From Clostridia bacterium (GTDB lineage: Bacteria > Bacillota > Clostridia > Acetivibrionales > DSM-2933), in the NCBI GenBank assembly GCA_026418275.1, contig JAOABQ010000030.1, positions 1-64,000 of the forward strand: a stretch of DNA of 64,000 nt, written 5' to 3'. Numbering within the stretch: position 1 is the stretch's first letter; the number at the start of each line of letters is the position of its first letter. The notes under the pieces are model-generated. The model did not search any database. It had not been told where the DNA came from and was given only the letters and a program-made list of their open reading frames with translations. Of this stretch, positions 45,641 through 55,287 are shown in pieces. The position numbers and the translations under genes are program-made.

Positions 45641-46753
45641 ATGAAACTGAAATTTCGTATTGTGTTGATGGTGAGTTTTATACTGCTTTTATCCGGAGCG
45701 GTGATGGCAGTAAATTTAAACTCACGGATGAGTGGCAGTGATATTAAAACAGTAAATCTTCTTGGAATTCCCGGTATTTTTATTCTTATGGGAGTTACCC
45801 TGGAAAATCTTATACAAAACTTTTTTTCGGGCAGACTGGCATTCATGCTTGCAGGGACTATGAAAAAGCTCTTTTTGGGTTTGGCAGCAATTGCATTTAT
45901 TATGTTTATTCCGGAGACTTTCAATTTTATGTTTGGAATGATCCTTGTCATATACCTTATTCTCCTATTGGCCCATGGATATATCTCTCTAACGGTTAAG
46001 AGATTTGCGACCTACTCTGTGCTTCGGTCGGTAAGCTATGTTATACAGGGAATCCTGGTATGGACGATTATGCACATCGTTTGGGATAGGGACGGAGGCC
46101 ACTGGATGATAGGAATTGATCTGTCTGCAGCAGATATGGCTATGGCAGGCTATTTTGCACTTTCGGTTTTTTCTTTGCTGGCTCTTTTTTCGCTTAACGA
46201 AAGCCCTTTTTCAAAGTACATTGGGAAATGGTCCCAGGAAAACACAATAGGAAAGTTTTTTTATGGAGCCGGCGTGGTTTTTGTTTTTAAAGACGTTCCT
46301 AAGGTGATTGATACGGTTTTCAAAGAGGATGCTTTTACTGCACAATTGGTTTTGATGGTTTTCATTCTGATCATTTTATTTATCAATATAAAAAGCTTGA
46401 TTACCCACTCCAGAGAACTGGAACCCCATGACAATTTAAGCAGGCATATGCTGTCGCTTAAGTTTTTTAATCATGAGGAACTGGAGATGACAACAGAGTA
46501 TATCCGGTCATTTGTAGAACAGGGTGAAAAAAGCAGAATCATCGCATATATTGCATTAAGGCTTCAGTTAGCCGGTATGCCGGTGGAGTTGGTGGCACGT
46601 CTTATTTATCCCATGATTCATTATAAGGATGTAAGCCTACCTTTGATTTGCCGGAGAAGTGAAGCTTTGCTTATTGAAGAAAAGAACAGGAAGAGCAGAC
46701 GAAATGTCTTGGAATATACCATTCAAATGATTGAGTACTATGGAGGCCAATAA
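45641..46753 (+). CDS. multi-pass membrane protein, unknown
   Basis: 370 residues. Six to seven predicted helices (first ones IVLMVSFILLLSGAVMA, IPGIFILMGVTLENLIQ, LFLGLAAIAFIMFIPETF) then a cytoplasmic helical tail (about 260-370, LEPHDNLSRHMLSLKFFNHEE). No family recognised. It starts 2 bp after the transglutaminase-like gene and ends against the MoxR gene, so it belongs to the same operon. Confidence 0.78.
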   Translation: MKLKFRIVLMVSFILLLSGAVMAVNLNSRMSGSDIKTVNLLGIPGIFILMGVTLENLIQNFFSGRLAFMLAGTMKKLFLGLAAIAFIMFIPETFNFMFGMILVIYLILLLAHGYISLTVKRFATYSVLRSVSYVIQGILVWTIMHIVWDRDGGHWMIGIDLSAADMAMAGYFALSVFSLLALFSLNESPFSKYIGKWSQENTIGKFFYGAGVVFVFKDVPKVIDTVFKEDAFTAQLVLMVFILIILFINIKSLITHSRELEPHDNLSRHMLSLKFFNHEELEMTTEYIRSFVEQGEKSRIIAYIALRLQLAGMPVELVARLIYPMIHYKDVSLPLICRRSEALLIEEKNRKSRRNVLEYTIQMIEYYGGQ

Positions 46754-47731
46754 ATGAATATGAATCATCCTGAAATAACTTGTGCAAAAATAATTGATCA
46801 AATCGGTACGGTTTTTGTCTCAGAAAAAAGAGAGACCCTTGAAAAGGTTTTATGCGGTTTCTTAGCCGGGGGACATATTCTCTTTGAGGACAACCCTGGG
46901 CTTGGGAAAACACTGCTTGTTAAGCTTTTTGCAAGGGTAACCGGCTGCAGTTGGAAGCGGGTTCAGTTTACTCCGGACCTTATGCCTGCAGATATTATCG
47001 GGACAAAGATTTGGAAGGGTTCTGATGCAGGTTTTGAGCTTGAAAAAGGGCCTGTATTTACAAATTTTCTGCTGGCAGATGAGATCAACAGGGCTCTTCC
47101 GAAAACCCAATCCGCCTTGCTTGAGGCAATGGAGGAAAGACAGGTAACCATTGAGGGGACAACGTATAAGCTGACGCCGCCTTTTACTGTCATGGCGACC
47201 CAGAACCCCATTGAGATGGAAGGAACCTACCCTCTTCCCGAGGCTCAGATGGACAGGTTCATTATGCGGCTGTCCTTAGGCTATGCGGGAACAGCCAATG
47301 AAGAATGTGAAATATTAAAGAGACGTATTTCGTGGAAAAAAGACGACCCTGTAGGTGATCTGGCAGAGGTGATCTCCCAGGAAGAACTGATAATTCTCCA
47401 GAGGGAAGTGGAAGATGTTTATGTGGATGAAAATATTTTAAAATATATTGCGGAGATTGTAACTGCTACCAGAAAAAAGACCGGTGTTTTGGTTGGTGCA
47501 AGCCCCAGGGGTTCTCTTGCCCTTCTAAAGCTTGTAAGGGCATGGGCAATGATTCATGGAAGGGATTTTGTCATTCCGGATGATGTAAAGATGTTGGCGG
47601 TAGATGCCCTTGCGCACCGGATTATCCTGGATATGGAAAATGTATTGGAAGGATTGAAGCCGGAGGATAAAATCAATGAAGTAATTTCAAATACTGAGGT
47701 GCCGAAAGAGTATACGAGGAAGGCCTTATGA
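46754..47731 (+). CDS. MoxR family AAA+ ATPase
   Basis: 325 residues. Walker A EDNPGLGKTLLVK, Walker B FLLADEINRA, MATQNPIEMEGTYPLPEAQMDRF and the GASPRGS sensor-2 region, all strongly conserved in MoxR. These ATPases work with DUF58/VWA proteins. GGAGG precedes ATG 46754, which starts right after the previous stop. Encoded immediately before the DUF58 partner with a 4-bp overlap. Confidence 0.95.
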   Translation: MNMNHPEITCAKIIDQIGTVFVSEKRETLEKVLCGFLAGGHILFEDNPGLGKTLLVKLFARVTGCSWKRVQFTPDLMPADIIGTKIWKGSDAGFELEKGPVFTNFLLADEINRALPKTQSALLEAMEERQVTIEGTTYKLTPPFTVMATQNPIEMEGTYPLPEAQMDRFIMRLSLGYAGTANEECEILKRRISWKKDDPVGDLAEVISQEELIILQREVEDVYVDENILKYIAEIVTATRKKTGVLVGASPRGSLALLKLVRAWAMIHGRDFVIPDDVKMLAVDALAHRIILDMENVLEGLKPEDKINEVISNTEVPKEYTRKAL

Positions 47732-49056
47732 CACTGCCAAAATCGCTTACGAAAATCATTGTCTATTTTTCTTTACTGCTCATTTTAAGTATTTTCACGG
47801 CCAATATGGTTATTTTTATACTGGCAGTACTAACCTTTTTGCTTTTGGGTGCTGCATTTATCTTTCCTGTTCCAAAGGAAATAAAGATTTGGAGGAGTTT
47901 ATCCTCCAATAAGCTCCAGGTAGGGGATGTACTTTTGGTAACGGTGAACATTGAGGTTAGCGGCGGATTGGGCATCGTGGCTTTTGAAGATGTGGTGCCC
48001 CCGTACTTTGAACTGGTAGAGGGATCAAACTGCATGACCTGTTGGAAGGAGGTCCGGGACCAAAGTTTTAGTTTTCAATACAAATTTAAATGTTTGGTAT
48101 CCGGGAACCATGAGTTCAACATTCTAAAGTGGGAATTGAGACATTTTTTATATGAATACGCAAAGAGCGGTGAGATGAATGAGCCTTCCAAAGTCGACGT
48201 CATACCGGGGATGATGGATGTAAAAAAGATCATGAACCTAAAAAATAAATCTCCGCTGCCGCTGCCTTCCGGGGCACAGGCCAATATCGGGTTAGCCACA
48301 CTGGATTTGAAGGATATGCGGTTTTACACACCGGGAGATCACTTTAGAAACATTAACTGGAAGGCAACATCCAGAAATATTTATAAAGGGATACCTTGGC
48401 CTGTTGTAAATGAGTACGAAAAAGAAGGGAAAAAGAACATTTGGATATTTATTGACCGGGCTCCGGAGATGAAGATGGGGTCAAATGTTAGGAATGTTAT
48501 GGAATGTGCCATTGAGGCGGCAAATTCTCTGGCAAATTACTATTTGAGTATGGATTGCCTGGTGGGATTTTCCACCTTCAACTGCTTGCAGACAACCGTT
48601 TTACCCGGGGAAGGAAGGAAGCAGTACCATCGGATCAGAAAGGAGCTTGTAAAGCTAACCTTTACCAGGGAAAAAAGGGTGGAGGAATTTTATGAAAAAT
48701 GCATATCCCTGAAAGAGGCAGTTAAAACAAACACGAGGTATATATGCGGTTCAAGGCCTTTATTTATCATTATTACATCCTTTGACCGGGGGATGGCCGG
48801 GATGATATCCGACGGTATCCAAGAAATGATGAAATATGCAGGCAATACTGAGCGCAAACCCAAGATCATGGTAATTAATATTGTGGGCTACGGGCTGATT
48901 TCAAAAGGCCTGGAGGAACTTACCGCACAAAAGCTTTTGTATCAATTGGACCGCTTTGATTATGCATTTTTGAAGAAAAAGTGTATATGGATAGATTGGG
49001 AACCGGCAAGTACCAGTTTAGCCAAGGTACTTCTGACACAGGTGAGGAAATTATGA
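47728..49056 (+). CDS. DUF58 domain protein, VWA-like partner of MoxR
   Basis: 442 residues. Two N-terminal membrane helices (about 8-45), a beta-rich region, then the DUF58 hallmark FYTPGDHFRNINWKATSR near 200 and a degenerate VWA domain (NIWIFIDRAPEMKMG, IIITSFDRG). Overlaps moxR by 4 bp (ATGA). Standard MoxR-DUF58 pair, role in membrane-protein assembly or stress suspected but not known. Confidence 0.92.
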   Translation: MTLPKSLTKIIVYFSLLLILSIFTANMVIFILAVLTFLLLGAAFIFPVPKEIKIWRSLSSNKLQVGDVLLVTVNIEVSGGLGIVAFEDVVPPYFELVEGSNCMTCWKEVRDQSFSFQYKFKCLVSGNHEFNILKWELRHFLYEYAKSGEMNEPSKVDVIPGMMDVKKIMNLKNKSPLPLPSGAQANIGLATLDLKDMRFYTPGDHFRNINWKATSRNIYKGIPWPVVNEYEKEGKKNIWIFIDRAPEMKMGSNVRNVMECAIEAANSLANYYLSMDCLVGFSTFNCLQTTVLPGEGRKQYHRIRKELVKLTFTREKRVEEFYEKCISLKEAVKTNTRYICGSRPLFIIITSFDRGMAGMISDGIQEMMKYAGNTERKPKIMVINIVGYGLISKGLEELTAQKLLYQLDRFDYAFLKKKCIWIDWEPASTSLAKVLLTQVRKL

Positions 49057-49694
49057 ATATAGATAAGAATAAATTAAATTATATAATAAACACGCTGTAT
49101 TTCCTGCTATATCTTCTTTGTCTCATCAATTTTTTAGGAACTAGCCTCTTTCATAAAATGGAGCAGAAGATAGGAAGTAAATTTTTTGCCCTTCTTCTGG
49201 TTTTGGGAGCCTCCCTTTTATTTATAATCTTATGCACACTGCTTTATAAGAAAATAAAAATTGCGTTTTTCACGCTGTATTTTTTACTCTGTTTTCCGGG
49301 AATTATTGCAGTGTCAAAGCTTAACTGGCTTGAGATAAAGAGTTCAAACCCGCCTGTCCTTACTGCATTTTTGGTGTCTTTTGCATTGATAGGGGTACTA
49401 TTTATATCTCGTATTTCATACTTTTTGGAGCAGTATGATTTTTGGGTTGTAAGAGGGGCTTCTATGGAGAAGCTGCAGGAAATTTTTCAAAACAGGGTAT
49501 ATCTTCTTTCTCGTGTAGTTATTTTTACATTGATTCTTGTAAGTTTAATAATGCTATTTTGGAACGCGGTTACATTTTTCGGAATCAGAATCACAGAGCC
49601 CTTAATCCTGGTTTCATTAGGGGTTTTTATCATTATCCTTTGTATCCTGTACTTTATCATTGCAGCTTTCAAACAGCCAAAGAATCATCAGTAA
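49053..49694 (+). CDS. six-helix membrane protein, unknown
   Basis: 213 residues from ATG 49053, overlapping the DUF58 stop by 4 bp (ATGA), with GAGGAAAT upstream. About six hydrophobic helices and no long loops. Last gene of the operon. It converges with the NlpC/P60 gene, overlapping it by 7 bp. Confidence 0.75.
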   Translation: MNIDKNKLNYIINTLYFLLYLLCLINFLGTSLFHKMEQKIGSKFFALLLVLGASLLFIILCTLLYKKIKIAFFTLYFLLCFPGIIAVSKLNWLEIKSSNPPVLTAFLVSFALIGVLFISRISYFLEQYDFWVVRGASMEKLQEIFQNRVYLLSRVVIFTLILVSLIMLFWNAVTFFGIRITEPLILVSLGVFIIILCILYFIIAAFKQPKNHQ

Positions 49695-50314
49695 TTCAGT
49701 AGGCGTACTGCCTTTTTAAAACATTCTGCGTAGTAGCCCGAATCAATACGGCTGACCTTTACGACTTCTCCTGTTTTAGGAGCATGAACCATAAAGCCGT
49801 TCCCTACATAGATTCCTGTATGATTGATTGTCATACCGTCAGCTGAGAAGAAGACCACATCTCCAAATCTTAAGCTGCTTTTCTCTATTTCCAATCCGGC
49901 TTCAGCCTGATCGGATGCGACTCTTGGCAAAAGAATCCCAACCTTTGAAAAAACATATTGCACTAACCCTGAGCAGTCAAAGGAGTAGGGACCTTCATCC
50001 CCATATACATAGGGTTTTCCAAGCTGATCCACCAGGAGCCGGTGTAAAAGGGCTGCCTTACTGTTGGAGTCTAAAATCTCCATTTGGGAATACCCTTCCT
50101 GGATAATTTTTTCGTTAGGAAGTTCTCCTTTTTTATTGATAAGATGCTTATCGGATAGGTTGGATAGAATGATTCCCAGAGTAAAAAGAACCAACAAATG
50201 GATAAAAAAATCTTGAACCTTTTTTGAAGCATCACGGCCATGCCGCTTTCTAGGGGTATACTTTTTTCTTCTATAATTTCTGTAGGCCGAAGTAACTCTT
50301 AAGGACGTCCGCAT
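49688..50314 (-). CDS. NlpC/P60 peptidoglycan endopeptidase
   Basis: 208 residues from ATG 50314 (AAAGGAG 8 nt upstream; a longer frame to 50407 lacks a site). Basic N-terminus, one membrane helix (about 33-55, FFIHLLVLFTLGIILS), then the NlpC/P60 catalytic domain: Cys in FDCSGLVQYVF, His in INHTGIYVG and the third polar residue in VHAPKTGEV. It cuts D-gamma-Glu to diaminopimelate-type links in wall peptides. Membrane-anchored rather than secreted. Confidence 0.9.
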   Translation of the reverse strand: MRTSLRVTSAYRNYRRKKYTPRKRHGRDASKKVQDFFIHLLVLFTLGIILSNLSDKHLINKKGELPNEKIIQEGYSQMEILDSNSKAALLHRLLVDQLGKPYVYGDEGPYSFDCSGLVQYVFSKVGILLPRVASDQAEAGLEIEKSSLRFGDVVFFSADGMTINHTGIYVGNGFMVHAPKTGEVVKVSRIDSGYYAECFKKAVRLLNY

Positions 50315-50475
50315 GGGTTTTTCTCCTTTGAAAAATAAAATATAATCATAACAAAGTGTATATGATATCCATATTTTATATATCCTTAAGTTATTCCGGC
50401 AGATCACGATGATGAGAAAAAGATTTATATGGTAAACCTATGATAGATGATTTTTTTAAAATATTTTTTTAATAC

Positions 50476-51069
50476 AAAAAAGAGCTCCTGATGATCTACA
50501 CTCCAGCTGATACAAATCCCTACATACCCATAAACAATCTTCCGACTGTCCACAAGCATTACAAAACCTGTACCAACCTTTGCTCGACTATTAAAAGTCC
50601 CTTAGAAACCTACTGCAACCGATAGGCTGCAGTAAACCTCCAGCACATCAATGTTGACCTACGGAATACTAAATAATTAGTAAACTCTTGGTGTAAACAT
50701 TTTATTGCCTGCGGAACCCTTAATAATCTTAGCTCGAATATGATACGTCCTTTTTGACCATATTGCAATATTTTACTACTGCAATATAGCCTTACAGGAT
50801 ATAGCATATTCTTCCCTCCGGCTAATATCAAGCCTTTGCGTCCTATACTACACTGGTTTACTGATCTAGAGATTCCTTAAGCCTTTTAAAAAGGTTATCC
50901 TCTTTATAAAGCTAATTCATCTCCAGAAAGTAAATTAAATTTTGGACCAAACCTGGTATTAACCTTTGGCCGAATATTACAAAGCCTTTTTAAGACCTTA
51001 TAACACTCTTGGCTCGACCATCATGAACCCTTGTGATATTATTATGATCCGTAATTTGATTTAAATACC
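50476..51069 (-). ncRNA. candidate large structured non-coding RNA (~590 nt)
   Basis: No convincing ORF on either strand. The minus strand has a TATAAT at plus 51076-51081, placing transcription start near 51069, and a T run at plus 50476-50481. Between them are strong hairpins: 12-bp GGCTATATTGCA with TGCAATATGGTC (50756-50791), and ACTGCAGCC-TATC-GGTTGCAGT (50612-50633). A motif reading on the minus strand as TCGAGC(N)AAG recurs four times (plus 50578-50589, 50728-50738, 50964-50974, 51008-51019), three of these continuing with TT-NTA-CAGG-like sequence. Size and ornateness recall OLE- or ROOL-class RNAs; I cannot verify either by eye. The neighbouring genes, a wall peptidase and a DUF89 protein, give no hint. 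Confidence 0.6.
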
Positions 51070-51354
51070 GGATAAATTATAGATTTTTATGTAGACTTAT
51101 GTTAGTGAGGGTTATCCTGGAAAATTTCATTTTGTTCACCTATGAAATTACTCTTTGATCGTAAAAACCGGCTCTACCTGTGCCACCACTTTTGCCATTC
51201 CATTTTCAACATGGGTGTTGATAATGGGCGTTATTTTACGTCACATAAAACTGAAATATAGAAAAAATAAATAAAATTGTTTTTTATTAAAAGGATATGT
51301 TAGTATATTAAATGATTTAATGTAGAATTTTATTATTTCAATTCGGGGGTAAAG
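51070..51354. other. divergent promoter region of ncRNA and DUF89 gene
   Basis: Contains the minus-strand TATAAT (51076-51081) with a weak CTAACA at -35 (18-nt spacer). For the plus-strand gene, TATATTAAATGA-rich sequence precedes TTCGGGGG before ATG 51355. Confidence 0.5.
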
Positions 51355-52197
51355 ATGAAGACTTCATGCGAATGTTGGGAGTGTTTTGCACACACCTATA
51401 CCAAGAACGTAAAAATGATAACGCAAGACGAAAAGCTGGGGAAGGAAATCATTTGCAGACTTGTCAATGAACTAAGCAGCGGATTTCCCGAAAATTCACC
51501 GGCGGATATCGGAACAAAGCTCAATAAAATAATCATGGAATATTGTGAAGATCCTTTTAAAAAGCAAAAAATAGATGCGAAAGAGACAGCGTTAAGGGTC
51601 TTTGAAAAGCTTAAAGGGATGGAGCTTACACTTAAAAACGCTTTAAAAGCCTCTTTATTTGGAAATATCATGGACCATGCGGTTATGGGATGGGATTATG
51701 AAAAAATTAATGCAGATTCGATTTTGACAACACCTATCTCATTAGACCACAGTATCCATTTGGAGGAGCATATCAATAAAGCGGACACAATTCTCTTTCT
51801 AACCGACAATGCAGGGGAAGTGGTTTTGGATTACTTTTTATTAAAGTATATCAAGCAAAAAGGAAAAAGGATTATTCTTTCACCTAAGGAAGCACCCATA
51901 CAGAATGATGCGACTTTGGAAGATTTGCTGGGTACGCCTACCATAGAGATGGTGGATGAGATCATTCCAACTGCGCAGTGGGTAGGCTTAAATCTGGAAA
52001 GGTCATCGGATAGGTTTAAGGAAGCTTTTAAAGAGGCTGATCTTTATATAATGAAGGGGATGGGCTACTATGAAAATGCTTTTGACCTTATGCTGAACAG
52101 TTTTTTCATTTTGAAGGCCAAATGTATTCCTGTGGCGCGCAGCTTGGGCGTCCAGGTAGGGGAAGATGCGGTGGTATGGAGGCTGAAAAACGGTTAG
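51355..52197 (+). CDS. DUF89/ARMT1-like damage-control phosphatase
   Basis: 280 residues. An N-terminal Cys cluster (CECWECF) and the DUF89 catalytic pattern LFLTDNAGEVVLDYFLLKYI, Asp/Asn metal ligands, and DLYIMKGMGYYENAFDL, match metal-dependent phosphatases that remove damaged or excess sugar phosphates. ATG 51355 follows GGGGGTAAAG. MutY lies about 80 bp downstream; both may be part of a damage-clearing unit, though this is inference. Confidence 0.85.
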   Translation: MKTSCECWECFAHTYTKNVKMITQDEKLGKEIICRLVNELSSGFPENSPADIGTKLNKIIMEYCEDPFKKQKIDAKETALRVFEKLKGMELTLKNALKASLFGNIMDHAVMGWDYEKINADSILTTPISLDHSIHLEEHINKADTILFLTDNAGEVVLDYFLLKYIKQKGKRIILSPKEAPIQNDATLEDLLGTPTIEMVDEIIPTAQWVGLNLERSSDRFKEAFKEADLYIMKGMGYYENAFDLMLNSFFILKAKCIPVARSLGVQVGEDAVVWRLKNG

Positions 52198-52279
52198 TAC
52201 CAGTAAAAATACTCCATTTGACAACTTCTTCACAAGTGCTATAATGATTTCGTTTATGATATCGTCAATGGAGGCCCCA

Positions 52280-53329
52280 ATGGATAATAGAAGTAAAGAA
52301 ATCGGAATAAAGATTTTGGATTGGTACTTAAGGAATAAAAGAGATCTTCCCTGGCGAAGGACAGAAGATCCCTATAAAATATGGATTTCTGAGATTATGC
52401 TGCAGCAGACCCGGGTGGACACGGTAATTGATTACTACCAACGTTTTATAGCTGCTTTCCCTAATGTGGGTGCCCTGGCGAATGCAGAGGAAGAAGCGGT
52501 TTTAAATCATTGGAAAGGACTGGGATATTACCGGAGGGCACGAAACCTTCATCTTGCTGCAAAGGTGATAAAGGAACAATGGAAGGGTATATTTCCGGAT
52601 TCATTGGAAAATATAAGGAAACTACCGGGAGTTGGCGACTATACGGCAGGAGCAATTTTAAGCATTGCTTTCAACCAGCCTGCTGCTGCGGTGGATGGAA
52701 ATGTGCTGCGGGTTCTGACAAGGATTGAAGAGATCCGGGAGGATATTGCCCTCCTGAAAGTAAAAAAAGAAGTGGAAAAGAAGGTGCATGAGGTACTGCC
52801 CCAAGGAAGTGCAAGGGATTTTAGCCAGGCACTTATGGAGTTGGGGGCAATGGTTTGCACTCCGCAGACTCCGTGCTGTACCGAATGCCCGGTTGCCCAT
52901 TTGTGCAGGGCAAATGCCCGTGGGCTTCAGGAGAAAATTCCTGTGAAAAGGAAGAAAGGACCATCTCCTCAGTATGGGTGGTGGGTAGCCTGGATTGAAA
53001 AGCACAATAAGATTTTAATGGAATACAGGAAAGAGGAAACCCTTTTAGCAAAAATGTGGGGATTCCCCATGGTAAAAAAGGATGGGAATAGAGGGCCTGA
53101 GGAGTTATTTAGGGAGAAATACGGGTTAAAGCTTTTTAAAGAAAAGGAACTTGGCGAAGCGGAACATATTTTTACCCACCAAACCTGGAAAATGGATGCC
53201 GGGGTATATACCCTTAAAGAGGATAAAGCGGTTCCAGAAACACTTATCTGGAAAGATGCAGAGGAATTGCAAAACTTAGCGATTCCGACAGTATTTCAAA
53301 AGGTAGTAAAACTCAAAGGCTCAAAATGA
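52280..53329 (+). CDS. mutY: A/G-specific adenine DNA glycosylase
   Basis: 349 residues from ATG 52280 (GGAGG 6 nt upstream). HhH-GPD fold: ISEIMLQQTRV holds the catalytic Glu, LPGVGDYTAGAILSIAF is the helix-hairpin-helix, AVDGNV the catalytic Asp. Four cysteines in C-X6-C-X2-C-X5-C (CTPQTPCCTECPVAHLC) bind [4Fe-4S]. The C-terminal ~120 residues are the NUDIX-like 8-oxoG recognition domain. Removes A mispaired with 8-oxoguanine. Confidence 0.95.
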   Translation: MDNRSKEIGIKILDWYLRNKRDLPWRRTEDPYKIWISEIMLQQTRVDTVIDYYQRFIAAFPNVGALANAEEEAVLNHWKGLGYYRRARNLHLAAKVIKEQWKGIFPDSLENIRKLPGVGDYTAGAILSIAFNQPAAAVDGNVLRVLTRIEEIREDIALLKVKKEVEKKVHEVLPQGSARDFSQALMELGAMVCTPQTPCCTECPVAHLCRANARGLQEKIPVKRKKGPSPQYGWWVAWIEKHNKILMEYRKEETLLAKMWGFPMVKKDGNRGPEELFREKYGLKLFKEKELGEAEHIFTHQTWKMDAGVYTLKEDKAVPETLIWKDAEELQNLAIPTVFQKVVKLKGSK

Positions 53330-53359
53330 TAATGATCAACCGTTTGTTTATATACAAGC

Positions 53360-54910
53360 TTAATTGCCCTCTTCTTTCATATCGGTCTTGAGTGTCTTTA
53401 GCGCCGGCCCTTCAACAATTTCACCTTCATAGGTAAATCTGGAACCATGGCATGGGCAGTCCCAAGATTTTTCCGCACCATTCCAGCGAAGCTCACATCC
53501 CATGTGGGTGCAGGTTGTGTCCACCAGGTGCAGCTTTCCTTTTTCATCTTTATAGGCTCCAACCCGTTGGCCTTCAATATCAATTACCTTTGCCTCCCCG
53601 GAGGGAATGACCACATCATCCGGAACAGGTTTTAATTTCCCTTTGATCAGTTCTTTTGCCACATTGGCGTTTTCTACCACAATGTTTTTGACAGAGGCTG
53701 AGGCTGTAAACCTGGATGGATTGTAAATGGCCTCCCAGGGATTTTCCCGTTTCAATATCATATCACTTAGGAGAATAGAGGAAGCAATACTATTGGTCAT
53801 ACCCCATTTCCGGAAGCCGGTTGCAACAAATATATTGGGGGTTTTAGAGGTTAAATGGCCCACATAGGGAATTTCATCCGCAGAAGTATAGTCTTGTGTT
53901 GACCAGCGGTATAATATTTCTTCCACCTCAAAAATTTCATCTGCGAATTGTCTGAGGTTTTCGTAATGAACCGGCATCTCTTCTCCCTGGCCTGTTTTAT
54001 GATGCTCTCCCCCCACAATGATCAGTTCGCCGTCGGAAAGCTCTTGTGACCTTAGGGACCGGCCCGGGTCTTCTGCGGTGATATACATACCGTCCGGGTA
54101 TTTCCCTTTGATTTTAATACCGAGAGCATAGGATCTCTCCGGATAGAGCCGTGCAAAATAAAGGCCATGTCTGTCATAGAAAGGATAATGCGAAGCAAGG
54201 ATAACATGGGAGGCCGAAACCTTTTTATTCCGGTTGGTAAATACAAAGCAAGGATTTCCTTCCTCAATATCAACCGCTCTTGTCTCTTCAAAAATATAGC
54301 TTCCCTCGCCGGGAATAGTTTCTGCCAATGGGAGAAGAAATTTTCTCGGATGAAACCTTGCTTGATCGTCAAAACGCACAGCAGCTTTAATCTTAAAGGG
54401 AAATGGGATTTCTTCAATGTAGGATGCCTCGATTCCCAGGCTCAATGCAGCTTCAACTTCATTTTGAATTTTTTCAATATAATTATCTTGCTGGGTATAA
54501 ACAAAAGCTGGACATTTATGAAAATCACAATCGATTTTATGCTCTAAAATGAGCCTTTCAACCGCATTAATGGCTGATTGGTTTGCCAGGGCATATTGCT
54601 TTGCTTTTTCCTCACCATGCTGCTTTTTAATTTTATAATAAATTAGATCATGCTGGGACGTGAGTTTGGCAGTAGTATGGCCTGTTGTGCCTTGAAGGAT
54701 CCGGTCTGCTTCGATAACGGCAACTTTTACGCCTGCCTTTTTTAAAAGGTAAGCGGTTGTTATTCCTACCATACCCCCGCCTATAATCGCTACGTCTACT
54801 CTGGTATCCTCTTTAAGCTGCGGGTTCTTTGGTTGTGGTGTGGATGCGATCCAGTAGGACTGGGGGGGAGTGGTAAAGCGGCTTCCCCAGGTTGATGAAT
54901 TACTTTCCAT
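53360..54910 (-). CDS. FAD-dependent oxidoreductase with C-terminal Rieske domain
   Basis: 516 residues; AAGGAGGAG precedes ATG 54910. N-terminal DAO-type flavin domain: VDVAIIGGGMVGITTAYLLK, HTTAKLTSQHD, and ATGFRKWGMTNSIASS at the FAD-closing end. The last ~100 residues are a Rieske [2Fe-2S] domain: CTHMGC and CPCHGS supply two Cys and two His ligands. No signal peptide. This fusion occurs in Firmicutes and probably passes electrons from an unknown amine or thiol substrate to a carrier; the substrate is not identifiable. Confidence 0.9.
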   Translation of the reverse strand: MESNSSTWGSRFTTPPQSYWIASTPQPKNPQLKEDTRVDVAIIGGGMVGITTAYLLKKAGVKVAVIEADRILQGTTGHTTAKLTSQHDLIYYKIKKQHGEEKAKQYALANQSAINAVERLILEHKIDCDFHKCPAFVYTQQDNYIEKIQNEVEAALSLGIEASYIEEIPFPFKIKAAVRFDDQARFHPRKFLLPLAETIPGEGSYIFEETRAVDIEEGNPCFVFTNRNKKVSASHVILASHYPFYDRHGLYFARLYPERSYALGIKIKGKYPDGMYITAEDPGRSLRSQELSDGELIIVGGEHHKTGQGEEMPVHYENLRQFADEIFEVEEILYRWSTQDYTSADEIPYVGHLTSKTPNIFVATGFRKWGMTNSIASSILLSDMILKRENPWEAIYNPSRFTASASVKNIVVENANVAKELIKGKLKPVPDDVVIPSGEAKVIDIEGQRVGAYKDEKGKLHLVDTTCTHMGCELRWNGAEKSWDCPCHGSRFTYEGEIVEGPALKTLKTDMKEEGN

Positions 54911-55287
54911 TTTCTCCTCCTTGCAAAATCATTCATTTAATTCGTTGTGCTATATTGAACGCGATAAAGAATTTACATCGTGCTTCAATTACTTTGATTT
55001 TCATTTAATGCCACGTAAATATTTAGTGCAATTAAAATATATTTGTATGATTTGCTTCTATAAAAAAAATATCCGTTCAAAACTCAAAAAAACATGGGAA
55101 ATAATAAAAAGATTGAAACTACTGTTGAATTTTTAAAATATAATCTAGAATGAATTGAATTTACGGGTATTGTGTGGGAAAATAGTATTGTCAAATTTGT
55201 AGAATAAGATTTTCAAAGATAAAATTTTATGTTAAGGTTAATTAGGTTTATTGTTTTTACTACAAAACTTTGAGAGGGGAATAAACT
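54911..55287. other. intergenic with repeat A copy
   Basis: Contains partial repeat A copy (54950-55016) and an AT-rich stretch before the helical-repeat gene. No promoter of consensus quality recognised. Confidence 0.45.
54950..55016 (+). repeat. interspersed repeat family A, copy 4 (5' half)
   Basis: CTATATTGAACGCGATAAAG, TTTACATCG-GCTTCAATT and TTTGATTTTCATTTAATG match the first hairpin; the second hairpin has diverged or is missing. Confidence 0.65.

Noticed and set aside
50610..50831. 73-codon minus-strand frame
   Set aside because: It lies within the hairpin-rich block and its product has no domain-like character; the region reads better as structured RNA.
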